From positions 3,734,501-3,798,500 of the forward strand of contig NZ_CP014167.1 in NCBI RefSeq assembly GCF_001685395.1: a stretch of DNA of 64,000 nucleotides. Reading direction: 5' to 3'. The stretch is from Paenibacillus yonginensis (GTDB lineage: Bacteria; Bacillota; Bacilli; Paenibacillales; Paenibacillaceae). Of the stretch, positions 45,726 through 54,658 are shown one piece after another. How positions within the stretch are numbered: the stretch's first letter is position 1; every line of letters starts with the position of its first letter. The notes under the pieces are model-generated. The model saw nothing but the letters and a program-made list of their open reading frames with translations, did not search any database and was not told where the DNA came from. Both the position numbers and the translations under genes were made by a program.

Positions 45726-47913
45726 TTACTTAACAGCGCTATACAAAGCGGCTTTTGTAAAGCCAGCAGCTGCATTTTTGTTTGTAGAAGCATCAGTAAT
45801 TGCTTTGGCACTAGTGTTAGCAGCAGCCAAGGAAACTGTGATTACAGAATCATAATCCAACGAAGCATTAGTAGTAAAAGTAATCACCAGTTCATTACTT
45901 GCGGCACCTTGATCATAAGATACATCGCTAACATCAACACCGGTAGCAGTCACATCGACAAGGTTTGTTCCTTCTACAACACTGATACCTTCATTGAAAT
46001 ATACATGTACTTTGTAAGTGTTAGCAGCACTGCTTGTTACTTTGAATGGAACATTCGTCGCAACATCTACAGTTTCTGGAGCCACTTTATCAGTGATTGT
46101 TTGAGGATTAAACTTTACCTTACCGCCGAATGCGTTTTGTGTGCTTGGAGAAGTAGTGTTGTTCAGTATAAACTTAGCAACTGGAGCAGCACCAAGGTCA
46201 CCAACTACAGTAAAGGTTGCAATTGTATTGCTACCATCGTAGCTATAGCTATCCAAGTTAACATTATAAGTTGCATCTGTAGTAGTGACTCTGAAATCAG
46301 ATGGATCAACGCTTGTCAACTTATCATCAAATGTAACTTTGATAGTATCCTTAGCAGTTGCTTCTACCTTATCAACTCCCACATTAATGGAATTTTCGGT
46401 AATTGGACCAGAAACGTAACCAACTCCATCATAAGCTAAGTTTCCATCTTGGTCAGCAATCAAGGATACTTTCAATTTAGGATTAGAAAGAGTCTTTTCA
46501 GTATAAGGCACTGTAATTCTTACTGTCTCAGGTGTTACCAAATCCACATAAGAGTCAACTGGCAAAGCAGTGAAGTTGTCGGTTCCATCCCAAGAAATGC
46601 TATATTTAGCAATAGAAGTTGCATCGCCTACACCAGAAGTAGCCACTGGCTTACTGAAGGAAACGTAGAAGTATACATCATGTTTATTACCTGTAGTGGT
46701 TTGTACTTCATGCCAGAACTTAGACACCTTGAATTCCGAGCTATCGCCAACGGTAAAGGATGTTGATACTGGCAAAATTGTATTAGCAACATAAGCAGTA
46801 TCTTGAACACCAGTAATATCAAGAGTATAAGTACCTTGATTCAAGGCTCCAGCAAAAGTAATAGTAGCAGTGTTAGTAGTAGCATTCCAAGTAATAGTTC
46901 TTACCGGATGACCATTTGCATCCAAACCATTACCAGTTACTACTTTACCGTTTGCATCCTTAACTGTGTAGTTAGCACCTTTAAGAGCTGTATCATTCAC
47001 TGCTTTACTGTATTTAACTTTCAAGATTGTATTACCTTGGTCAGCGTCAGAAGTTACAGAAACAACTTCTGGGCGAGTAGTATCAAGGGTTGGAGTCACT
47101 TTCACTTCACGAGTTGCACTATTGCCGCTGTAGTCAGTAACGTTGTTGAATACAAGAGTATTCTCATTAACACTCAGAGCATTATCTTTAGTAAATGTTA
47201 CAGTTACTTCATTGCTAGCTGTGGAGTGAGTAACTGTACCCGTTTTGGAAGAAATGCCGTTGTATACTGTTCCTACAGATTTAACTGGTTCGTTGAAAGT
47301 GACAACTACTTTAGACAAATCAGTTGTTTTCACCGAAGCTACAGTTGGTGCTTCAGTATCTTCAGATACTGTCAAGTCGCTTTCTACAGGAACCACTTTG
47401 AGTCCAGAGAAATCTTGAACGTTGCTTACTGTTAATTTGTGATCGCCAGTTGTAAGGGCTGTAGAAATCACAACAGCATCTGGGTAAGCATATTCTACAG
47501 AACCGGCGATTGCTTTACCATCGATTTTGTAGTTAGCAGTAGAGATTGCAGTTGCACGATCTACAGGTTCAGAGAACACTACTTTGAAAGCTTTAGTTCC
47601 CAGGCCAGTAACTTCCTTAACCGAAGGTGTAGTTACATCAACTGGAGTGAAAGTAATATCTTGAGTGATTGTTTTAGACTTGTCGGAGTTTTTCACTCCA
47701 GATACAGTCAATTTCACTTCTTTTTGATTTTCCAGTTTGTTTGCATCTGTGTAATACTCACCATCAAGTGTCAATACAACAGTTTTATTGTCAGAAGACA
47801 AATCAGCAGATTTAATTGTTCTGTTAATTTTGTAGTTAGCTACATTCTCAGCAGTTTCAGCATCCACTTCACCATCAAATGCAACCGTAATTTGCTTCAA
47901 GTTAGTAGCAGAA
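45726..47913 (-). pseudogene. S-layer protein 3' cassette lacking promoter, signal peptide and SLH domains
   Basis: An uninterrupted reading frame of about 728 codons made of Ig-like repeats of S-layer type (NLKQITVAFDGEVDAETAE; FSEPVDRATAISTANYKIDG; SGNSATREVKVTPTLDTTRPEV). These align throughout with the middle of the complete S-layer protein at 57.9-61.3 kb (NLKEVTVTFDGTVDETSAE; FSEPVNITNKSAASNYFEIDG). Homology starts abruptly at SATNLK, near residue 314 of the longest reading of the paralogue. Upstream sequence is unrelated, with an in-frame TGA about nine codons before the junction and no ribosome site. It cannot be secreted as it stands, yet it carries no internal stop, so truncation is recent or the cassette is kept intact by recombination. 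Confidence 0.85.
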
Positions 47914-48449
47914 AAGCAACCCGGCCTTTTCCTATTTTTTCAAGCCCCCAACCCCAAGCGGCACAACAGTTTGCGAAAAGGGAATGAGTTGTTCCATAGT
48001 TGCTCAATACAGAAAAAACAGAAAGTTTCCGCAGAGCTACGAAATCAATACAGAGTCAATACATACGAAAACCATAGTTTTTTGTTGCTGGAAAGGACTC
48101 TTTTCCCCTCTCTCCCCTTCCGCTCCCGACGGCACGAATCACCCAGGCCCATGCCGCACATGGAATCCCCCGAATCCCCTAGCTCCCACAGTTCCAAATA
48201 GATCGAAAAAAAATACATTCCCCTTTTTTGGAGGGTAAGGGAATTGTCCAATTGGGCCCAGATCGAAGTCTCCCTTTTTCCCGATTCTCTTTCAAATTAC
48301 TCATCATAAAAATCGAGTTTCTTCTATTATATACATTCCAAAATGCCCCCAAATTTCTTACTGCTGGATTAGTGGCTTCCATACGACTAAATCCTTCATT
48401 ACAATTATGATTAAGGTGCAATCCTATTCAAAGGGAGGTCTACATAACG
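47914..48449. other. Non-coding left border of the accessory island
   Basis: About 535 bases with C-rich and purine tracts and no coding sequence I can support on either strand. The short frames here lack ribosome sites and protein-like composition. The strong AAGGGAGGT ribosome site for the next gene is at its right end. No tRNA, attachment repeat or transposon end is recognisable. Confidence 0.5.
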
Positions 48450-49097
48450 ATGTCCATAAATAAGGAACTAGAAGTTCTATATCAGAATTGGCTTCAAAGT
48501 CATCCAGGCCATTTCGTTACCGGTGGTGTTGTTGACGAAGATATGTTTTCAAGTTGTGAGGTGAAGCTATTATTCCTCCTAAAAGAGGTCAATGATGTGG
48601 ATCAAATAGAGAATTGGTCGTTAGTACAGCTCATGCAAGATCAAATCGAAAGAATGGAGTTTTACCGCATCTGGGAAACGGTAGGACTTTGGAATTTCGG
48701 ATTACTGCAAGGCTTTCCACCTTATCAGAAATTGAAATACATGAAGGAAGCCAATATAACGGAAGGATTGCTAAACATAGCCACCACGAACCTAAAGAAA
48801 ACAGGTGGATCTGGAGAAAGCAATTACGAAGAAATCAAAGAACATGCCATCATGAACAAAGAACTCTGGATGAGGGAAATTGAAATCATCAAACCCGATG
48901 TTGTGATCTGTGGAGGGACTTTTCCGATCGTTCAGGAGATACTTGGATTCGAGGCCACAACCTGCGATTCAGGAGCTCTAATTGGCAAAGCTATGAATAC
49001 TCTCTTTGTCGATTTCTATCATCCCATGTACCGGGTCAGTCCAAAGGTTTTGTACGCTTACTTCAAAGAAACGATGAAATCCTTGGGTTACCATTAG
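48450..49097 (+). CDS. Possible uracil-DNA-glycosylase-fold protein
   Basis: A 215-residue protein, the only confident plus-strand gene in the window. Several short segments fit the uracil-DNA glycosylase superfamily layout: LLFLLKEVND near residue 38, NIATTNLKKTGGSG near 108, IIKPDVVICGGTFPIV near 147, and FYHPMYRVSPKVLY near 190, where the HP pair sits like the family's C-terminal loop. It is not one of the well-known families, and catalytic residues cannot be assigned. A good AAGGGAGGT site lies upstream and a terminator follows. It may be a defence or repair cargo of the island. Confidence 0.6.
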   Translation: MSINKELEVLYQNWLQSHPGHFVTGGVVDEDMFSSCEVKLLFLLKEVNDVDQIENWSLVQLMQDQIERMEFYRIWETVGLWNFGLLQGFPPYQKLKYMKEANITEGLLNIATTNLKKTGGSGESNYEEIKEHAIMNKELWMREIEIIKPDVVICGGTFPIVQEILGFEATTCDSGALIGKAMNTLFVDFYHPMYRVSPKVLYAYFKETMKSLGYH

Positions 49098-49170
49098 ACC
49101 AATTTTGTTACAAGTTCAGAAAGAAGCAAAAAAAAACGGCCCTTATAAGCATAACTCCCTTACTCCTTTT

Positions 49171-49203
49171 AACCTGATGCATGTCCATCCGGTTTTGTTT
49201 TTC
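49171..49203 (+). terminator. Terminator after the plus-strand island gene
   Basis: AACC-GATG/CATC-GGTT stem with single-base mismatch and TTGTTTTT tail, 74 bases beyond the stop. Confidence 0.6.
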
Positions 49204-49279
49204 CTTTGTTTCTGGAGGGGGAGAAGGGGGACGGCTCCCAAAGCCTTGCCGCGACTGGGTTTCCGTGTCCCCCGCGCTA

Positions 49280-49305
49280 GGGGATGGGGCCGGGGAGGAA
49301 AGGGG
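49280..49305 (+). other. G-quadruplex motif between convergent genes
   Basis: Four G4 tracts on the plus strand at 49280, 49286, 49292 and 49302 with loops of 2, 2 and 6 bases, preceded by two G5 tracts at 49217 and 49226. The density is well above that of the neighbouring sequence. Whether it folds in the cell is unknown. Confidence 0.55.
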
Positions 49306-49332
49306 AAAGCGCCGACTCGTGAGAATCAGCTG

Positions 49333-50145
49333 CTAATAAGACCCCATTAAGTTGGCTACTTCATAGTGGTATCCGTATTTCTTAAAGAATTCAATCAGCG
49401 CCACTTCGAAAAGTTCACGCTGTTTAATGTTTCGCTCATTGCAAAACGTAACCGCCATGTCCTGTAAGGAATCTGACATCTGGATGGTCTTCCCGGTAGC
49501 CCTCCCAGGGAGAATGTACCTAGGCAACGTATCCGCCCTGGTCGGTTCAATCATTTCTGAGATTCGGCTTTGATTGGCCTTTAACCATTGGAGCAGTGGC
49601 TCATATTGCTGTATGAAGGTGACCGGGTCTTGTGAATCGGTCCACTGTACAGGAACAGGCGGTGCCATGGACGCTCTGCTCGTCTCGGTAGGCTCTTCTA
49701 TGAGCACCTCCCTTTCTTTTCCCTCTGGTCCATTGTGCTGTTCGACTCTTCCAAATTCCTTCTTGTACGTCCGATCTGCGGATGACCACGTGTATCCCTT
49801 TGAGGTCATGTATTCTGCTAACTGGCGGTTATCCCTGAAGCCGACGGCTGAACAGATACGCTCAATGTCGTAGTCGGGCTCTTTCATCATCTCTACCACT
49901 ATTCCCGCTTTACTGGTGGGCATCACTTTCTCCTTTGCTTGGCTGCCCGTCACTTTAGGAACATAGGTCCGGTTCGTCTGATCCCAAGTGAAGTTCTTGC
50001 GACGCATGTAGATATCAAGGGTTTTGTAATTCTTATGTCCGAATTGCTGGGCCAGTTGATCCCTCGGAATCTTTTGGGACAGGCCTTTCAATATTTCTTT
50101 CACTCGTTGATTATAGATCGGCTTGGTATCTTCCGTCATTGTCAC
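49333..50145 (-). CDS. Unknown island protein with two HTH-like repeats
   Basis: A 270-residue protein. Residues about 14-64 and 80-131 are related repeats: each has a helical part, then (F/V)GxxxxxxLxxYMxxKxxTW and DRTYxKE/NRTYVPK. They look like small helix-turn-helix modules, so the protein probably binds repeated DNA sites. An acidic/Pro linker follows, and the C-terminal 70 residues (TIQMSDSLQDMAVTFCNERN onward) resemble a helical oligomerisation or ribbon-helix-helix-like domain. The start is GTG after GGGGAGG. It is the last gene behind the recombinase and DUF927 genes; a replication, partition or recombination accessory role is plausible but unproven. Confidence 0.65.
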   Translation of the reverse strand: MTMTEDTKPIYNQRVKEILKGLSQKIPRDQLAQQFGHKNYKTLDIYMRRKNFTWDQTNRTYVPKVTGSQAKEKVMPTSKAGIVVEMMKEPDYDIERICSAVGFRDNRQLAEYMTSKGYTWSSADRTYKKEFGRVEQHNGPEGKEREVLIEEPTETSRASMAPPVPVQWTDSQDPVTFIQQYEPLLQWLKANQSRISEMIEPTRADTLPRYILPGRATGKTIQMSDSLQDMAVTFCNERNIKQRELFEVALIEFFKKYGYHYEVANLMGSY

Positions 50146-50169
50146 TCATTCCTCCCCTTCTGATCGTAA

Positions 50170-50194
50170 GAAAAGAGGGACTAAGCGTCCCTCT
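50170..50194 (-). terminator. Terminator overlapping the recombinase stop
   Basis: Perfect eight-base stem AGAGGGAC/GTCCCTCT and TTTTC tail on the minus strand, separating the recombinase from the gene at 49333. Confidence 0.75.
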
Positions 50195-51101
50195 ATAGTA
50201 CATCTACAGCTTTAGCGAGTTGATCGTAATTGGAGTGTACGTAGCGCGAAGTCGTCTTGAGATCGCTATGCCCCAGTAGCTTCTGGATGTGAACCACGTG
50301 AACATCTTTCTTAACCAGATTGGATGCAAAGCTATGCCGGAGGATGTGGCAAGTGATCACCTTCTCCCACCCCAGCTTAGCTGTCGTTTGATGCAGAACA
50401 TAGTTCACGTACACGTCCGAGACCTTTCCTGTTTTTTCGAGCGCGAAGAACCGTTTGCTGCTAATTTCGGGCCGTATGGCGTCTTTGTACTCGGCCAGAA
50501 TCGGAGCGAGTTTCGCGCTAATGGGAACATTCCGCTCCTTATCCCCTTTCCCATGCTTGACATGAATGATGAGGTTAACAAGGTCCACATCATCTAGGGT
50601 AAGGCTTAGACATTCCGCAATTCGCAGCCCCGTGTAGAACAGAAATTGCACGATGGTTTTGATGGTCGGATGGTCAATGGCTTGTACGAGTTCGTGGTAT
50701 TCCTTCTCGTCGATGTAGGTTCGCTCCTTCGTAGGTGCTTTCAGCGGATCGATGGGGGCTGCCGCATGGACGTTCGTCCAGCCGCGCTTAATGGCGAAGT
50801 TATAGAAGGAGCGCATCGTACACAAATGCCGATTCACGCTCGCCGGTTGATACTTACGCTCACGGCTTAACATCTTCAAGTAGTCTTCCAAATCTTGCGT
50901 CTTGATGTCATGCAGCATCACGATGCCATTGTATCGTTCCTCCAGGAAGCGGTTGATCATTTCCAAGTCCTTTTTGTATCCGCTTATCGTTTCACTGCTT
51001 GCGTTTTTCGCCTGTAGTCCTTCTAGGAATCTTGCCGAGTACACTTGAAAGGGCAAGTTGGCTTGCGCAGGTGTAGGAATGGTTGAGTGGGTTGTTATCA
51101 T
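50193..51101 (-). CDS. Tyrosine recombinase, XerC/D-like integrase 1
   Basis: A 302-residue site-specific recombinase. The SAM-like core-binding domain occupies about 18-105. The catalytic domain shows Arg160 (YTGLRIAE), Lys185 (GKGDKER), His252 and Arg255 (CHILRHSF), His278 (LLGHSD) and Tyr287 (SRYVH), so the active-site set is complete. It is 14 bases downstream of the DUF927 gene and in the same operon. It probably mediates integration, resolution or inversion of the island. It differs clearly from the second recombinase at 55 kb. Confidence 0.92.
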   Translation of the reverse strand: MITTHSTIPTPAQANLPFQVYSARFLEGLQAKNASSETISGYKKDLEMINRFLEERYNGIVMLHDIKTQDLEDYLKMLSRERKYQPASVNRHLCTMRSFYNFAIKRGWTNVHAAAPIDPLKAPTKERTYIDEKEYHELVQAIDHPTIKTIVQFLFYTGLRIAECLSLTLDDVDLVNLIIHVKHGKGDKERNVPISAKLAPILAEYKDAIRPEISSKRFFALEKTGKVSDVYVNYVLHQTTAKLGWEKVITCHILRHSFASNLVKKDVHVVHIQKLLGHSDLKTTSRYVHSNYDQLAKAVDVL

Positions 51102-51115
51102 GTCGTATCGCTCCC

Positions 51116-52993
51116 TTATCTTGTGATTTGATTCGGAAAATTCCCGTTATCTTTCTTCTTCCTTTTCTTCGTGGCTACATCCCTCGGTAACATCAGACGT
51201 TGCATTTTGGAGATTTCTTCACTTTTTAGTACTTTGCGGATGCCGAACTGCTTCAACTGTTTTCTGTCAAAAAGCAGAACATACACAACGTCCTGCCCCC
51301 TGGTTCCTGTCCCTTCAGGTAAACCCACTTTTTTTCTGAATTCTTTCGTTCCCACTTTTCGTCGGTTCGTGAACTTATTCGGCTCTGTCTTTAGCCGCTT
51401 TTCTTCTCTCCACTGCTCTAACACGACTTTAGGATCAGAAACACTGGCTTCTTTCATCAGACGATGAAACTGATGTTTAAGAACCGCTACTTCGATGTGA
51501 TCCGTCTCGTATTTAATGACACCCCAGCATTCTCGACCTGTAAACACCCGATCGTGGGATCGGAAATTTCCATAGTTCTTAATGACTTGCTCAAGCATGA
51601 AATGGTAGGCCTTATCCGATTGGTTCCGTTCCATGGAAATCTCCTGCTCCACTTCATGTAAACGTTCCATCATTTGTTCCAGATTTAGGCCTAGCCCAAG
51701 CGATTCATTCACGAGGTCAGCTGTCGCCAGGATCATACCGAATTTCTCGGAGACACGCGTGACAAAATCTGAATCGGGTAACGTTTCTTCACATCGGTCC
51801 TTCCAGCGGTTACAGCGTTCTTCGACTTCTTCGACATCAAGCGACTGCAGGTACCGAACAAATTCAATTCCCGCATGTCCGTAGTGATCGAGTAAACGCC
51901 GTTTCAGATTGTCTGCATTCTCGCCCGAATTGGTCCATGTGGTATTCGCAAATTCAAAGACCCGAACCCGGAGTCCTTCATTCGCGTTGGTCTTCTGGAA
52001 AATGGAATGCTCGGCGATGGAGATGATGGTGGTTGACCAGTTGCCTTGGTCACGCAAGCCTCCCTCTTTGGTCATGCGGTCCTTCTCCCGATTCTCTGCA
52101 AAGGTGTAGATGAGCGAAGTAAAGTCTTTCAGGTTGCTCATGGAGGCTTCATCGAGCACGATGGGAACGCCGTAGTTGTTTCTCAGGTACGAAACCACGG
52201 CGTTGCCTGTGGCGTTCCAGCTTTTGATCAGTCCCTTCGAGGTCTTGCTTGGTCGGCCGAAGGGGGAGACCGCTAATTGGGCGGCGGTTGTTTTGCCACG
52301 TGTGCTCTTTCCGCAGATGTGCATGATCAAGGTATCCGCATCCTTAAGGGTGGACAGCATCCCCACCACTGCAGCAGAGAAGCCCATGGTCAAAGCAAGC
52401 TCCAGATTGACATTCCCGATGACCTCGTCCGCCACGATGGACTTCCATCCGGCTAAATTGCCTTTGGGCTTCAAATTGTAGTCACCCTTATAGCTGGAAG
52501 TCGGCGCATTCTCGCCAATGATCTTTTGGTGCTTGTAAAGCAGCCCATTTGGCGTATCCTGCCAACCCATATGCGTATGCACCGTGGTATAGGGTGCGGA
52601 TTCCTCTTGAATGCGAAGGTACTGGATCAACTGTTTGGCGTTATGGTAAAACACGTCCACGCCTTTCTTGCTGAGCTTCTGTATGTCATTCGGATGCAGC
52701 TGGTCGCGTGTCACTTCAATGGAGCGCTTTTTATCTAAGTAGCTGTATTCGAGCGTCAGCGTGACATCGTTTGTTTCTTCTGCTTGTTCAACTTGGCTAA
52801 TCTTCATGTACTTGCTGACAGGTTTATAGCTGACTTTCCCGTCCTTCTCCTCTTTGATAAAGAGCAGATCGCTCGTCAGCTTGAAGTTTTGATTTGAGCC
52901 GTAGTATTCTTCTTGGCTTTTCTGAAGGAACGAGAAGCTTTTCTTTTTGAGCTTCCTTTTCGGTGGGGTACCTTGTCTTTCATACGATTTCAT
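51116..52993 (-). CDS. DUF927 ATPase, replication-type element protein
   Basis: A 625-residue protein with a basic N-terminus. The DUF927 ATPase core spans about 140-450: the Walker A is ICGKSTRGKTTAAQL (GKSTRGKT at 228-235), with Walker B/sensor IVLDEASMSN near 280 and SIAEHSIF later. The C-terminus (about 560-625) is very basic. DUF927 proteins occur on plasmids, phages and integrated elements and resemble primase-associated helicases. A DNA-unwinding role in replication of this element is inferred. The ribosome site is AAAGGGAGAG. It lies between the acidic-repeat gene and integrase 1. Confidence 0.8.
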   Translation of the reverse strand: MKSYERQGTPPKRKLKKKSFSFLQKSQEEYYGSNQNFKLTSDLLFIKEEKDGKVSYKPVSKYMKISQVEQAEETNDVTLTLEYSYLDKKRSIEVTRDQLHPNDIQKLSKKGVDVFYHNAKQLIQYLRIQEESAPYTTVHTHMGWQDTPNGLLYKHQKIIGENAPTSSYKGDYNLKPKGNLAGWKSIVADEVIGNVNLELALTMGFSAAVVGMLSTLKDADTLIMHICGKSTRGKTTAAQLAVSPFGRPSKTSKGLIKSWNATGNAVVSYLRNNYGVPIVLDEASMSNLKDFTSLIYTFAENREKDRMTKEGGLRDQGNWSTTIISIAEHSIFQKTNANEGLRVRVFEFANTTWTNSGENADNLKRRLLDHYGHAGIEFVRYLQSLDVEEVEERCNRWKDRCEETLPDSDFVTRVSEKFGMILATADLVNESLGLGLNLEQMMERLHEVEQEISMERNQSDKAYHFMLEQVIKNYGNFRSHDRVFTGRECWGVIKYETDHIEVAVLKHQFHRLMKEASVSDPKVVLEQWREEKRLKTEPNKFTNRRKVGTKEFRKKVGLPEGTGTRGQDVVYVLLFDRKQLKQFGIRKVLKSEEISKMQRLMLPRDVATKKRKKKDNGNFPNQITR

Positions 52994-53079
52994 GCGGTCT
53001 CTCCCTTTCCAGCGTAGATTTAGTACGAAGCCAGGAAAACCCGCATGGGCCTTCCTGGCGGTCAGCTTGGTTCATATAT

Positions 53080-53979
53080 TTACGGGTTTACATGAATGAA
53101 GGCCGCTTTCTTTCCTTGCATCGTTTTGTACGTCACCTTGGAGAACGTGATGGATGTACGCCCGCTGAAATCAAGTTGATGGAAATTAGTCACTTCTTGC
53201 ACCAATTCCGAGGAGTAAACGACTTTCTTTGCTCCGTACTTCTTGAGAGCGTAACTGGTGTACCCTTCGCCTAGCTGAACGGCAATGATAATGAAGTTAG
53301 GTGCGAACCCGATTTGTACGGTTTCAGCGAGTTGAAGCTTTCCGGCGACTCCCGATGAAATGACTACCCGCTTTCCATTATCCGAATTGACAATGGAAAG
53401 GACGCCCGCATCGGGAATTCTCCCCTTCACTTGTTTGGATTTGGAGGGAGTCAGGTCACTAATGTCAAAGTCTGGGACATCCTCGTCCGGATCGTACTCC
53501 TCCGAGTCGTCTTCGTCCGGGTCGCCTTCATCTGGTTCGTCCTCATCCAGTTCATCTTCGTCCAGATCGTCTTCGTCTGAGTCATCCTCATCCAGTTCAT
53601 CTTCGTCCAGTTCCTCTTCGTCTAGCTCGTCCTCATCCAGTTCGTCTTCGTCCGGGTCGCCTTCATCTGGTTCGTCCTCATCCAGGTCTTCTTCGTCCAG
53701 ATCGTCTTCGTCTGAGTAATCCTCATCCAGTTCATCTTCGTCCAGTTCCTCTTCGTCTAGCTCGTCCTCATCCAGTTCGTCTTCGTCCGGGTCGCCTTCA
53801 TCTGGTTCGTCCTCATCCAGGTCTTCTTCGTCCAGTTCGTCTTCGTCCGGGCTGATGTCCCAATTGGGCTCCCATTCCTCTTCGATCTCTGATTCATTCG
53901 CGTTGCCTTCCTCCAGGTCATCCAAAACGTCCACTTTTCCATTCATTACCTCTGTCACCATTCGGTTTCTTTTCTTCAT
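53080..53979 (-). CDS. Protein with long Asp/Glu repeat and unknown C-terminal domain
   Basis: A 299-residue protein, first gene of the operon. Residues about 35-160 are almost pure DEDEL/DEDD/DEPDEGDP pentapeptide-like repeats, encoded by a 135-base tandem duplication, giving an extremely acidic, disordered arm. The C-terminal domain (about 185-299; RIPDAGVLSIVNSDNGKRVV, then YGAKKVVYSSELV) is beta-rich and not recognised. Such arms can mimic DNA or bind basic proteins; the neighbouring DUF927 protein has a very basic tail, making an electrostatic partnership conceivable. An anti-restriction DNA-mimic role is an alternative. A hairpin (53032-53060) separates it from the DUF927 gene. Confidence 0.75.
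   Translation of the reverse strand: MKKRNRMVTEVMNGKVDVLDDLEEGNANESEIEEEWEPNWDISPDEDELDEEDLDEDEPDEGDPDEDELDEDELDEEELDEDELDEDYSDEDDLDEEDLDEDEPDEGDPDEDELDEDELDEEELDEDELDEDDSDEDDLDEDELDEDEPDEGDPDEDDSEEYDPDEDVPDFDISDLTPSKSKQVKGRIPDAGVLSIVNSDNGKRVVISSGVAGKLQLAETVQIGFAPNFIIIAVQLGEGYTSYALKKYGAKKVVYSSELVQEVTNFHQLDFSGRTSITFSKVTYKTMQGKKAAFIHVNP
53517..53865 (-). repeat. 135-bp tandem repeat encoding the acidic arm
   Basis: The stretch starting TCTAGCTCGTCC at 53621 recurs at 53756, a period of exactly 135 bases (45 codons), with about 2.6 copies and few differences. Within it are shorter 15-base sub-repeats. The period is a multiple of three, so copy-number change keeps the frame. Confidence 0.85.
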
Positions 53980-54036
53980 CCTTAATCTCTCCCTTCGAAA
54001 TGGGAACCCTTGTCATGCAGGCAGACTTTTCAGCAA

Positions 54037-54129
54037 CAAAAAAGACGCCTAGCATAAACAAAGATTCATAGAAAACGGCATAGTTATCCCGTTTCTATTT
54101 CTGTAATCTTTGCAAATGCTAAGGCGTCT
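54037..54129 (-). terminator. Large attenuator-like hairpin ahead of the island operon
   Basis: On the minus strand an 87-base hairpin with three stacked stems: AGACGCCT/AGGCGTCT with AGCAT/ATGCT, AAGATT/AATCTT, and ATAGAAAACGG with CCGTTTCTAT (one bulge). It ends in TTTTTT, 58 bases before the start codon of the acidic-repeat gene. It lies downstream of a promoter with no gene in between, so most transcripts may end here unless the hairpin is prevented from forming. Confidence 0.7.
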
Positions 54130-54258
54130 GTAGCAGGGTTATGCCTCAATCGAGGTTACCTGAATGGTGACTGTAGTAAGCATGGACACGGACACGTGAA
54201 AGTGTCCACCAGAAGCTTCCTTAGTTAAAATTCTAAACATATGATGTTGTAACGGTAT

Positions 54259-54286
54259 CTTATACTAACCTTCAAGCCCTTGTCAA
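54259..54286 (-). promoter_or_regulatory. Sigma-A-type promoter of the island operon
   Basis: TTGACA (54286-54281), a 16-base spacer and TATAAG (54264-54259) on the minus strand. The predicted RNA runs about 210 bases to the hairpin at 54043, with further small stems (GGACAC...GTGTCC; CCTCGATTGAGG). Confidence 0.65.
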
Positions 54287-54352
54287 CACTAAACTATCCA
54301 TTGATTCTTGTTGTTTTTGGCTTCTATATTTCTTTGTAGGTCACTGATTTGG

Positions 54353-54380
54353 CTATTGGGCAGTCCTTACTGCCCAATAG
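54353..54380. repeat. Perfect 12-bp inverted repeat
   Basis: CTATTGGGCAGT, four bases, ACTGCCCAATAG. No T-run follows on either strand, so it is not a terminator. In a gap next to replication and recombinase genes it could be an operator, origin hairpin or recombination site. Confidence 0.6.
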
Positions 54381-54561
54381 CGTTCTTGGGTCGCTGTTTG
54401 ATCTATCAAAAATGGCTCAAAAAAACTTTTAAATCCTTCTCCCCTAAAGAGAGAGAAGTCACATGTTTTCCATTCCATGTCATGGTTAGTTTTAATTTAG
54501 AATGATTACTTTTTATTGTTTCGAACCTTTCCGATAGTGATCCTCTATGTGGCTAAGTGTC

Positions 54562-54597
54562 AAAAAAATAGGGTTCCTGTGGTGAAATCAAGAACCC
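54562..54597 (-). terminator. Terminator after the 118-residue unknown gene
   Basis: Stem GGGTTC/GAACCC with TATTTTTTT on the minus strand, 62 bases beyond the stop. Confidence 0.7.
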
Positions 54598-54658
54598 ATC
54601 CTGCTCGTGCAGAGATTTACCCATTTTAATTTATCCATCCTAAGCGTAACGAATCTCT

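Noticed and set aside
47945..48421. Small frames in the island's left border
   Set aside because: Low-complexity translation, no start signals, no similarity I recognise.
53500..53870. CRISPR-like appearance of the repeated DNA at 53.5-53.9 kb
   Set aside because: The units are contiguous coding repeats without spacers, inside an open frame.
54308..54505. A 65-codon plus-strand frame in the island gap
   Set aside because: It overlaps the perfect palindrome, has no ribosome site, and its translation looks like random AT-rich sequence.
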